Positions 38,101 to 50,100 of a stretch of 64,000 nucleotides of DNA are shown here, piece after piece (positions within the stretch are counted from its first letter, which is position 1; each line of letters begins with the position of its first letter). A program made the translations under genes and the position numbers. Source of the stretch: Xenorhabdus doucetiae. Lineage in GTDB: Bacteria; Pseudomonadota; Gammaproteobacteria; Enterobacterales; Enterobacteriaceae. Where the stretch lies: positions 2,356,001-2,420,000 of the forward strand of contig NZ_FO704550.1 of assembly GCF_000968195.1 (NCBI RefSeq), given 5' to 3'. The notes under the pieces are model-generated. The model worked only from the letters and a program-made list of their open reading frames with translations. It had not been told where the DNA came from and searched no databases.

Positions 38101-41100
38101 CCTGTGCATTTTGATGGGGAGTTGGTCGCTGCGCTTAAGGCGCTGGGACGACGCCATAACACCACCTTGTTTATGACCGTACTCACCGGCTGGAGTATTG
38201 TGCTGGCCCGGCTGAGTGGTCAGGAGGAAGTCGTTATTGGTACGCCGGTTGCCGGCCGCCAGCACCATGAGCTGGAGGGATTGATCGGGTTCTTTGTCAA
38301 TACGCTGGCCTTGCGGGTCACTTTGGATGACCGCACCACGGTTACCGACCTGCTCACCCAAGTCCGTGAGCGGGCGCTGGCCGCCTACGCCCATCAGGAT
38401 CTGCCCTTTGAGCAGGTGGTGGAAGCGCTCCAACCGGAACGCAGCCTGAGCCACAGCCCGATCTTTCAGGTGATGCTGGCCCTGGACAATACGCCCCTGA
38501 ATGCGACATTACAAAATCTGGCCTTACCGGATCTGCAACTCACCCCTGTCGAGCAAGAACACCAGAGCGCGCATTTTGATCTGACCCTGTCCCTGACGGA
38601 AACCGAGGCGGGTTTGAGCGGTGAACTGGGCTATGCCGTTGATTTATTCGATGCGGCCACGATTGAGCGCGTGATCGGCTACTTAGCCAATGTGTTGGCG
38701 GCAATGACCGCCGATGAAACACAGACCATTGCCACCCTGCCCCTGCTGCCGGCATCAGAGCGGCAACAATTGTTGGTCGATTTCAATGCCACACAGGCGG
38801 ATTTCCCGCAGGATGCGCTGATCCACCCACTGTTCGAAGCACAGGCGGCACGGGCACCTGAAGCGACCGCCGTGGTGTTTGGGGAACAGACACTCAGCTA
38901 TGGTGAACTGAACCGCCGTGCCAACCGGCTGGCGCACCATCTGATAGCACTGGGAGTAAAGCCGGATGATCGGGTGGCGATTTGTACCGAGCGCAGTCTG
39001 GAAATGATGGTGGGATTGTTGGCTATTTTGAAGGCCGGCGGGGCCTATGTCCCCTTAGATCCCGCTTATCCGGCCGAACGGCTGGACTATATGCTGGCGG
39101 ATGCTGCGCCGGTGGTATTACTTACCCAAGCGGCTCTGCTAGACACACTGGATTATCACCAGCCCACCGTAATCCTTGATGCCGGTTCTCCGGTACTGGA
39201 TAACGGATCGGAAGAAAACCCTGACGCTCAGGCGCTGGGGCTGACTTCACAGCATCTGGCCTATGTGATCTACACCTCCGGCTCTACCGGACGGCCCAAA
39301 GGGGTGATGGTGGCGCACCGGAATGTCATCAATCTTTATACCGGATTGAATCGCCTACTTGCCCTCACGCCACCGTGCCGCGTGGCCATGAATGCCAGTA
39401 TTGTCTTCGATGCCTCTGTGAGTAGCTGGTTCCAGTTGCTTGCCGGCCATACTCTGGTGCTCGTCCCTGAAACCCTGCGTACCGATGGCCTGGCGCTCTG
39501 GCACTATTTTGCCCGCCATGCCGTGGATCTGTTTGACTGCACCCCGGTTCAATTGCAATGGCTACTGGACGCCGGTTTGGGAACTACCGCCGGGTATCAA
39601 CCCAGGCAGGTACTGATCGGGGGGGACAGCATTCCTCCCCAGATCTGGTTCACATTGCAACAGATAAAAACCACCCGCTTTATCAATGTGTACGGACCCA
39701 CAGAATGTACGGTGGATGCCAGTTTCTGCCCGGTGGATTTATCCCTGCCGCAACCCAGCATCGGCCGCCCGATGGCCAATACCCAAATTTATATTCTGGA
39801 TATTCAGGGCCAGCCCGTGCCCCTCGGCGTGGCCGGTGAAATTTATATCGCCGGTGCCGGCGTGGCGCGGGGTTACCTGAACCGGCCTGAACTCACCGCA
39901 GAACGCTTTGTCGCTGATCCGTTCTCTGCCGCCCCTGGTGCCCGCATGTACAAGACCGGCGACCTCGGCCACTGGCTGCCCGACGGCACGATTGAATACC
40001 TCGGCCGCAATGATTTTCAGGTCAAGCTGCGCGGTTTCCGCATTGAACTGGGTGAAATCGAGGCTCAACTGATGCAGTGTCACGGCGTGCGCGAGGCCGT
40101 CGTTCTCGCCCGCGAAGACGCGACAGGGCAAAAACAGTTGGTGGCCTACCTGCGGCCACAGGAGGGCGTTGAACTGCTGCCGGCCGCACTGCGCCGGCAG
40201 CTTGCCCGGCACCTTGCGGACTATATGCTGCCCAGCGCGTTTGTGATGCTGGAAGTTTTCCCGCTGACCCCCAACGGCAAACTGGACCGGCAGGCGCTGC
40301 CGGCCCCCGATGGATCTGCGGTGGTCACCCGTCGCTATGAAGCCCCGGAGGGGGAGATGGAAACCGTTCTGGCCCAAATCTGGCAAGACCTGCTGGGACT
40401 GGAAAAAGTCGGCCGTCATGATCACTTCTTTGAACTTGGCGGGCACTCGCTGTTGATCGTCAGCCTGATGGAACAGCTCCACAAGCTGGGCTGGCGGCTG
40501 GAGGTGCGCAACGTGTTCGAGACGCCGATCCTGCGGGCGCTGGCGCAAACCCTGTCAGCAAACCCGCACACGCTACCGGCTTTCGACGTGCCCGCCAATC
40601 TTATTCCCACCGGCTGCACGGCGATCACTTCCGCCATGTTGCCGCTGGTATCGCTCTCCCAAACCGAGATAGATGCCCTGACGGCGGCGATCCCCGGCGG
40701 CGCCGGCAATGTGCAGGATATTTATCCACTCGCGCCGTTGCAGGAAGGGATTTTCTTCCACCATCTATTACAGACCCAGGGGGACGATTATCTGCTGCGC
40801 TGCTTGCTCGCTTTTGACAACCGTGAACGGCTCAATGCCTTTTTGGCTGCCCTGCAACAGGTTATCGACCGCCATGATATTTTGCGCACTTCCGTCCATT
40901 GGCAGGATCTGCCCCACCCCGTTCAGGTGGTCTGGCGTCAGGCTGTGCTGCCTGTCAATGTCTTCATGCCAGACACAAAAGAAAATGTTTTAGTTCAACT
41001 GCGAGCCGCCACGGATCCCCGCCGGCTCCGTATTGATCTGACCCGTGCCCCATTACTGACCGCCGATATCACCCATGATCCGGAACAAAATGCGTGGTTA

Positions 41101-44100
41101 CTGGCATTGCGTTTTCATCATCTGGTCAGTGACCATACGGCAATGAATATGATTTTCGCGGAAATGGCCCAGATATTGCGGGGCCATGCCGAAACCCTAC
41201 CGGCTGTCCTGCCCTATCGCAACTTTATCGCCCAAACCTTACGCATCCCGGCTGGCGCACACGAGGCTTATTTCCGTGCCCAACTGGCCGATATTGACGA
41301 ACCGACTGCGCCGTTTGGGATACTCAAAGTCCATACGGATGACGACCGCATTACCGAGACAAGTCTCCCTGTCACCCCGGCACTGGCCAACGCGATCCGT
41401 GCTCAGGCGCGCCGTCTGGGCGTCAGTCCCGGTGTGCTGTTCCATGTCGCCTGGGCACAGGTACTGGCCAAGACCTGCGGCCGTGATGACGTGGTGTTTG
41501 GCTCTGTGCTATTGGGCCGATTTCAGGGCGGAGCGAAGGCAGAACAAATATTAGGATTATTTATCAATACCCTGCCCATCCGGGTTTCCCTGACCAACCG
41601 CACCGTGCAAGACGCCGTTCAGGACACTTACCACGGTTTGATGATGTTACTGGAGCACGAACAGGCCCCGCTGGTTCTGGCACAACGTTGCAGCGGCATG
41701 ACACCGTCGGTGCCGCTGTTCAGTACCCTGTTAAATTACCGCCACAGCGCCGCGGGTGACAACGCAACGGCGGAGACAATGTGGGCCGGTATCCATATTC
41801 TGGCCGCAGAGGAACGCACGACTTATCCCGTTACCCTAACAGTGGACGATTTGGGCACCGGTTTCGAGCTCACCGCCCAGACGGTAGCGGGTATCGATCC
41901 CGCACACATCACCCATTATCTGGTTACCGCCCTGGGGGGACTCATTGAGGCACTGATCCACAACCCGCAGCAACCTGTTCTGCAATTACCGATTATGTCC
42001 GCCCCGGAGCAACAAAAATTACGGGTGGATTTCAATGCCACGCAAAGAGATTTCCCGCAAGATGTCCTGATCCATCAACTCCTTGAAACCGAAGCGGCAC
42101 ATCATCCCACCGATATCGCCGTAGTATGCGGCGCACAATCACTCAACTATGACGAACTGAATCGCCGGGCCAATAAGCTGGCCCATTATCTGATTGCGTT
42201 GGGTGTCCGACCGGATGAGCGTGTCGCCGTGTGTGTCGAGCGTAGTCTGGAAATGGTGGTGGGTCTGCTTGGTATTCTCAAGGCGGGGGGAGCCTATGTG
42301 CCACTTGATCCCGCTTATCCGACCGAGCGGCTGAAATATATGCTTGAGGATTCAGCCCCCGTCGTCATCCTGACACAAACGGCATGGGCTGATCACTTTA
42401 CCCGTCCTGAGTCTGGCGAACTTATACCGATATCTATACCGATAATCATGCTCGACGCCCAAGAGCCACTGATGGAAGCCCAACCTGAACACAATCCAGA
42501 GGTTCCGGATCTGGCCGCTCACCATCTGGCTTATGTGGTGTATACCTCAGGCTCCACCGGCTTGCCCAAGGGGGTAATGAGTAGCTACCAAGCCCTGAGC
42601 AACCGGCTGTTGTGGTTTGTCCGGGATATCGCGACATCACCACTGGTGGGCGCCCTGAAAACCAGTATCAGCTTTGTCGATTCGATAACTGAAACGCTGG
42701 GTGTATTGCTGGCTGGCGGCAAACTGGTGGTTTTCGACAACCACACCGTGAAAGATCCGGTCCGTTTCAGCAAAGACTTGCAGCGCTTTAACGTTAACAC
42801 CTTGGTGGTTGTCCCTTCACTCTTGAAACTCCTGATATCCGATCACGGTGATGATCACCGCGATAACCGTCACTCTCTAACATCAATCAGGATATTGGTT
42901 TGCAGCGGGGAACAACTCACCCCTGAACTGGCGCGACAAGTAGTAACCCATTACCCCGGACTCCGGTTGCTCAATTTTTACGGTTCGTCCGAAGTGAATG
43001 GTGACGCGACTTGGTATGAATATTCCGCCCAATCAGGTGTACCGACAGTTTCCGTGATCGGCCGCCCCATCGCCAATACCCAAATCTACATTCTCGACTC
43101 TCATGATCAGCTTGTTCCCTCTGGCGTGGCGGGTGAGATCTATATTGCCGGCGCGGGGCTGGCCCGGGGTTATTTAAACCGCCCGGCACTGACCGCAGAA
43201 CGTTTCCTCGCCGATCCGTTCTCTGCTGATCCCGGTGCCCGCATGTACAAAACCGGTGATCTCGGCCGCTGGCTGCCCGACGGTACGATTGAATACCTCG
43301 GCCGCAATGATTTTCAGGTCAAGCTGCGCGGTTTCCGCATTGAACTCGGCGAAATCGAGGCCCAACTGATGCAGTGCCCCGGCGTGCGCGAGGCGGTTGT
43401 GCTGGCGCGCGAAGACGCGACAGGGCAAAAACAACTGGTGGCCTACCTGCGGTCACAGGAGGGCGTTGAACTCCTGCCGGCCGCACTGCGCCAACAGCTT
43501 GCCCAACACCTCGCTGACTATATGTTGCCCAGTGCTTTTGTGATGCTGGAAACCTTTCCGCTCACGCCCAATGGCAAACTTAACCGTCAGGCGCTGCCGG
43601 CTCCTGACGGTTCTGCGCTGGTCACCCGCCGCTATGAAGCCCCGGTGGGGGACGTAGAAATTGCCCTGGCACAAATCTGGCAAAACCTACTGGGACTGGA
43701 GCAGGTTGGCCGCCATGACCATTTCTTTGAACTTGGCGGACACTCCCTGCTTGCCGTCCAACTGGTCGCCCGCATACGCCAGAAACTGGCGCGAGAAATA
43801 CCGTTACAGACACTTTTTGATCAACCCGTCTTAATGACACTGGCGCATACGCTCGCCCAAACGGCCACTACCCTGCAAACGGTGATCCCGACGGCTGACC
43901 GCCATCACCCCTTACCGCTCTCTTTTGCCCAACAGCGCCTGTGGTTCCTGGGGCAACTCGATCCGGCGGCCAGCCTGGCCTACCATATTCCGGTGGCACT
44001 CCGCCTGACCGGTTCACTTAATCGTCAGGCGTTGACTATGGCACTTGATCATTTGGTTGATCGCCATGAAAGCCTGCGAACTCGCTTTGTCTCGATTGAA

Positions 44101-47100
44101 GGACAGCCCTGTCAACAGATTGATCCTGCTGATACCGGCTTCACCCTGACTTATCACGACCTGCGTCCGCTTGATCCGACGTTGCAGGGCGACCGCGTGA
44201 CCGAACTGGCCGAACGGGAAGCGCAGACGCCCTTCGATTTCGCCCAAGGCCCGCTGATCCGTGGTCAACTGCTGCAACTGGCCGGGGAGGAGCATGTGTT
44301 ATTGCTCACCCTGCACCATATTATTACCGACGGCTGGTCACTTGGGGTACTGGTACGCGAATTGGGAATTTTCTACTCTGCGGCGCTTGAGGGCGATCAT
44401 CATCCCTTACCGCCCCTGCCTATTCAGTATGCGGATTATGCGGTCTGGCAACATGAACAGTTAAACGATCAGCGGCTCACGGTACAGCGGGATTTCTGGC
44501 GTGACCAGCTTGCAGGGGCACCCGCCCTGCTGACCTTGCCCACCGACCGCCCCCGCCCGGCGATACAGCGCTATGCCGGCAGCCAAATCCCGCTTCATTT
44601 TGATGCCGGCTTAGTGGCTTCACTTAAAACGCTGGGGCAGCGCCATCACACCACCCTGTTTATGACCCTGTTGAGTGCCTGGAGTATTGTCCTCATCCGG
44701 CTGAGTGGTCAGGAGGAGGTGGTTATCGGCACGCCGATTGCCGGCCGTCAGCACCATGAGCTGGAAGGATTGATGGGCTTCTTTGTCAATACGCTGGCCT
44801 TGCGCGTTACCTTGGATGAGCGCACCACGGTGGCCGGATTGCTCAACCAAGTTCGTGAACGGGCACTGGCCGCCTACGCCCAGCAGGATCTGCCCTTTGA
44901 ACAGGTGGTGGAAACCCTCCAGCCGGAACGCAGCTTAAGCCACAGCCCGATCTTTCAGGTTATGCTGGCCCTCAACAATACACCGGCCACGGAGCTGACA
45001 TTACCGGGCCTGCAATTTACCCCGATTGAGCAGGCACACCAGAGTGCCCACTTCGATTTAACCCTGTCCCTGACGGAAACCGATGCCGGCCTGTTCGGGG
45101 CACTGGAATATGCGGTTGACCTGTTTGAGGCTGCCACGATTGCAAGGATAGCCGGCTATCTGCAACACGTACTGGCCGCGATGGTGGACGATGCCACCCA
45201 ACCCGTTGCCCGCCTGCCCCTGTTATCGCTGGCAGAACGTCAGCAATTGCTGGTCGATTTCAACGACACTCAAGCCGATTTCCCGCAGGATGCACTGATC
45301 CATCAACTGTTCGAAGCACAGGCGGCACAACGCCCTGATGCCACAGCGTTGGTTTTTGAGGCGCAAACGCTCAGTTATGGCGAACTAAACCGCCGTGCCA
45401 ATCGTCTGGCGCACCATCTGATTGCACTGGGAGTACGGCCGGATGATCGGGTCGCCATTTGTGCCGAGCGCAGTCTGGAAATGGTGGTGGGTTTGCTGGC
45501 TATTCTAAAGGCCGGCGGTGCCTATGTGCCGCTCGACCCGGCCTATCCGTCCGAACGGCTGGCGTATATGCTTGAAGATGCCGCACCGGTGGTGTTACTC
45601 ACCCAGGCGGCCTTGGTAGACACGCTGAACAGTCACTTACCGACGGTGGTGCTTGATGCCCCGTCATCCTCTCTCTTTGATGAAAAACGGGAAAACAATC
45701 CCGATGTTCAGGCGTTGGGGCTGACATCACAACATCTGGCCTATGTGATCTACACCTCCGGCTCCACCGGACGGCCGAAAGGGGTGATGGTCGAACACCG
45801 TGGATTGAGCAATTACTTGCAGTGGGCCGACAGTCATTATGTGGCTGCCGGACAGACAAACAGCATCGTATCATCCCCGGTTTCCTTTGATGCCACGGTC
45901 ACCAGTATTTACCTACCGCTGCTTTGTGGCGGAAAAATCCACCTTATTCGGGAAGGACAGGAACTGACTGAGCTGGTGCCCTCACTATTATCCACCCCGA
46001 TGGCGTCCGCGACGCTGGTTAAGATGACTCCCAGTCATCTTGCCGCCATTGGTCAGGAATTACTAACGGCCAAACAGTTCTGCCCTGCCCATTGTTTTAT
46101 CGTCGGCGGGGAGAGCTTTCCCCGTTCACTTGTCACCCTTTGGCATGAACTCTCGCCTGAATCACGGCTGGTTAACGAGTATGGTCCGACTGAAACGGTG
46201 GTTGGTTGTATCACATTTGATATTGATCATCAGGAGCATCTCCCCGACAACGTGCCCATCGGAAAACCGATAGCCAACACCCGCATTTATATTCTGGATA
46301 GCCATAGCCAGCCCGTGCCCCTCGGTGTGGTTGGAGAAATCTATATCGGTGGGGCGGGCGTGGCGCGTGGCTACCTGAACCGGCCTGAACTGACGGCGGA
46401 ACGTTTCCTTGCCGATTCGTTCTCAGCCGAACCCGATGCCCGCATGTACAAGACCGGTGACCTCGGCCGCTGGCTGCCCGACGGCACGATTGAATACCTC
46501 GGCCGCAATGATTTTCAGGTTAAACTGCGTGGTTTCCGTATTGAACTGGGCGAAATAGAAGCCCGGCTGATGCAGTGCCCCGGCGTGCGCGAGGCGGTTG
46601 TGCTGGCGCGCGAAGACGCGACCGGGCAAAAACAACTGGTGGCCTACCTACGGCCACAGGAGGGCGTTGAACTCCTGCCCGCCGAACTGCGCCGGCAGCT
46701 TGCCCGGCACCTTGCGGACTATATGCTGCCCGGTGCCTTTGTGATACTGGACACTTTCCCGCTGACCCCCAACGGCAAACTGGACCGGCAGGCGCTGCCG
46801 GCCCCTGACGGTTCGGCAGTGGTCACCCGCCACTATGAAGCCCCGGTGGGGGAGGTGGAAATCGCCTTAGCTCAGATCTGGCAAGATTTACTGGGGCTGG
46901 AACACGTCGGTCGCCATGATCACTTCTTCGAACTCGGCGGGCACTCGCTGTTGATCGTCAGCCTGATGGAGCGACTGCACAAGCTGGGCTGGCGACTGGA
47001 GGTGCGCAGCGTATTCGATGCCCCGGTTCTGCAAGCGCTGGCGCAAACCCTGTCAACCGCCCAGAATGCGTCCCGGATTTTCGAGGTGCCTGCTAACCTT

Positions 47101-50100
47101 ATCCCCGCCGGTTGCACGGCGATCACTCCCGACATGTTGCCGTTGGTGTCGCTCTCCCAAACCGAGATCGACACCCTGACGGCGGCGCATTCCGGCGGCG
47201 TCAGCAATGTGCAGGATATTTATCCACTCGCGCCGTTGCAGGAAGGGATTTTCTTCCACCATCTATTACAGACTCAGGGGGACGATTATCTGCTGCGCTG
47301 TTTGCTCGCTTTTGACCGCCGTGAACGGCTCAATGCCTTTTTAGCCGCCCTGCAACAGGTTATCGACCGCCATGATATTTTACGCACCTCCGTCCACTGG
47401 CAGGATCTGCCCCAGCCTGTTCAGGTGGTCTGGCGTCAGGCAACCTTGCCCGTTAATGTCTTTACCCCCGTCCCAGACACCGAAGAAGACGTTATAGACC
47501 AACTGCGGGCCGCCACTGATCCCCACCGGCACCACCTCGACCTGCGGCAGGCGCCGTTGTTTGCCGCCGATATCGCCCACGATCCGCTGCGCAATGACTG
47601 GCTGCTGACCTTGCGTTTTCATCATCTGGTCAGTGACCATCTGACACTGGAGCTGATTTTCGAGGAAATGGCCCAAGTGCTACGGGGCCATGTTGAAACT
47701 CTGCCGGCCGCCCTGCCGTACCGTCACTTTGTTGCCCAAACGTTAAGTGTGCCCGCCACTGCACACGAAGCCTATTTCCGTCGCCAACTGGCTGATATTG
47801 AGGAACCCACCGCTCCCTTTGGGCTGCTTGAGGTTCCCCGCCACGACGATACTATCAGCGAAAAAAATCAGTTGCTTGAGCCTGCGCTGGCAAACGCCGT
47901 TCGCGTTCAGGCGCGCCGGTCGGGAGTCAGCCCCAGCGTACTGTTCCATGTCGCCTGGGCGCAGGTTCTGGCACAAACCAGTGGCCGTGATGATGTGGTT
48001 TTTGGTTCGGTCTTACTGGGGCGCCTGCAAGGAGTCACGGGTGCCGACAGAATATTGGGCATGTTTATCAATACCCTGCCGATACGGATTGCGCTGGCTG
48101 ATTTGAGCGTACAGGCCGTGGTACAGGCCACCTATCAAAATCTAACCACATTACTGGAACATGAGCAGGCACCGCTGGCACTGGCCCAACAGTGCAGTGG
48201 CGTAGCCGCGCCCTTGCCCCTGTTCACTGCCCTGCTGAACTACCGCCACAGTCATGTCAGTGAGACAAACACGGAGGCCGTGGAGGATGAAATTTGGCGC
48301 GGAATGCGCTTCATGACGGCAGAAGAGCGCACCAACTTCCCCATCACCCTGTCGGTGGATGATATGGGCGTGGATTTTCGGCTGACCGCCCAAACCGTAA
48401 CGGGTGCCGATCCCGCCCGCATTATCCGTTACCTTGTCACCGCCCTGCATGGCCTGATTGAGGCACTGAGCCAGCATCCGCAGCAACCGATTCTGCCACT
48501 GTCGGTACTCCCCGCCGCAGAACGCCGGCAAATCCTCACGGACTTTAACACCACACAGGCCGATTTCCCGCAGGAGGCGCTGATCCACGCCCTGTTCGAG
48601 GAACAGGCGGCACAACACCCTGATGCCACTGCGTTGATCTTTGAAGCGCAAACGCTCAGTTATGGCGAACTGAACCGCCGTGCCAATCAGTTGGCCCATC
48701 ATCTGATTGCACTGGGAGTCCGGCCGGATGATCGGGTGGCGATTTGTGCCGAACGCAGTCCGGAACTGATTGTCGGTTTGCTCGCTATCCTGAAAGCCGG
48801 CGGGGCTTACCTGCCGCTCGACCCGGCCTATCCCGCCGAACGGCTGGCGTATATGCTGGAAGATGCCACGCCGGTGGCCTTGCTGACTCAGGCCGCCCAC
48901 CGCGACACACTGTCCGGCACCCTGCCAACGGTGTTACTTGATCATCTCCTTGATGACCCAGACCCGCTGTTAGCGGCACAACCGGCGGATAATCCTGATG
49001 CACAGAGTTTGGGGCTGACCGCCCGCCATCTGGCTTATGTAATCTACACCTCCGGTTCGACCGGCCAACCGAAAGGGGTGATGGTTGAGCACCGCAATGT
49101 CCTGCGTCTGATCGTTAACAGTGGTTTTGCGGATATCAGTCCGAATGACTGTATTGCTCATTGTGCCAATCCGGCTTTTGACGCCTCAACGTGGGAAGTC
49201 TGGGCTGCCCTGCTCAATGGCGCACGCCTGCATGTGGTTTCCCCATCGGTGTTGCTTGATCCGGTACAGTTCTGCCAGACGCTGCTCAAGGGGTACGTCA
49301 CGGCCCTTTGGCTAACGGTGGGGTTATTTAACGAATACCTGAATGCGCTCAGCCCCCTATTTGGGCAATTGCGTTACTTGCTGGTCGGCGGTGATGTCCT
49401 CGACCCAAGGAAAATACAGCAGGTACAGTTGGCTGAATCCCGGCCTGCCCACCTGATTAACGGCTATGGCCCGACGGAAACCACCACCTTTGCGGTAACT
49501 TATGCCATTGATACCCCGGTTGATCCGACCCGTTCGATTCCCATTGGCCGCCCGATTGCCAATACTCAAATTTACATTCTGGACAGCCACGGTCAGCCCG
49601 TACCCCTCGGTGTGGCCGGTGAAATCCATATTGGCGGTGCCGGCGTCGCGCGCGGTTATCTGAACCGGCCTGAACTGACGGCGGAACGTTTTCACCGTGA
49701 TCCGTTCTCTGCCGACCCGCAAGCCCGCATGTACAAAACCGGCGACCTCGGCCGCTGGCGACCCGACGGTAATATCGACTACCTCGGCCGCAATGATTTT
49801 CAGGTGAAATTACGCGGCTTCCGTATTGAACTGGGCGAAATAGAAGCCCGGCTGATGCAGTGCGATGGCGTGCGTGAGGCAGTGGTGCTGGCGCGTGAAG
49901 ATGAGCCAGATCAAAAACGGCTGGTGGCCTACCTGTTGCCGCGGGAGGGTTGTGAACTGATCCCGGCGGAGCTACGTCAGCAACTCACCCAACACCTTGC
50001 CGACTATATGCTCCCCAGTGCTTTTGTGGTGCTGGACACTTTCCCGCTGACCCCTAACGGCAAACTCGACCGCCGGGCGTTCCCTGCCCCGGATTCGTCT

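Noticed and set aside
39739..40548. Antisense open frame of 269 codons (and a similar one at 48151-48900)
   Set aside because: Opposite strand of A10-T and C/E coding regions; composition reflects the sense codons.
42841..42875. Palindrome-like CGGTGATGATCACCG in the beta-Ala A domain
   Set aside because: Inside coding sequence with no following T-run; it arises from a short insertion encoding GDDHRDNRH.
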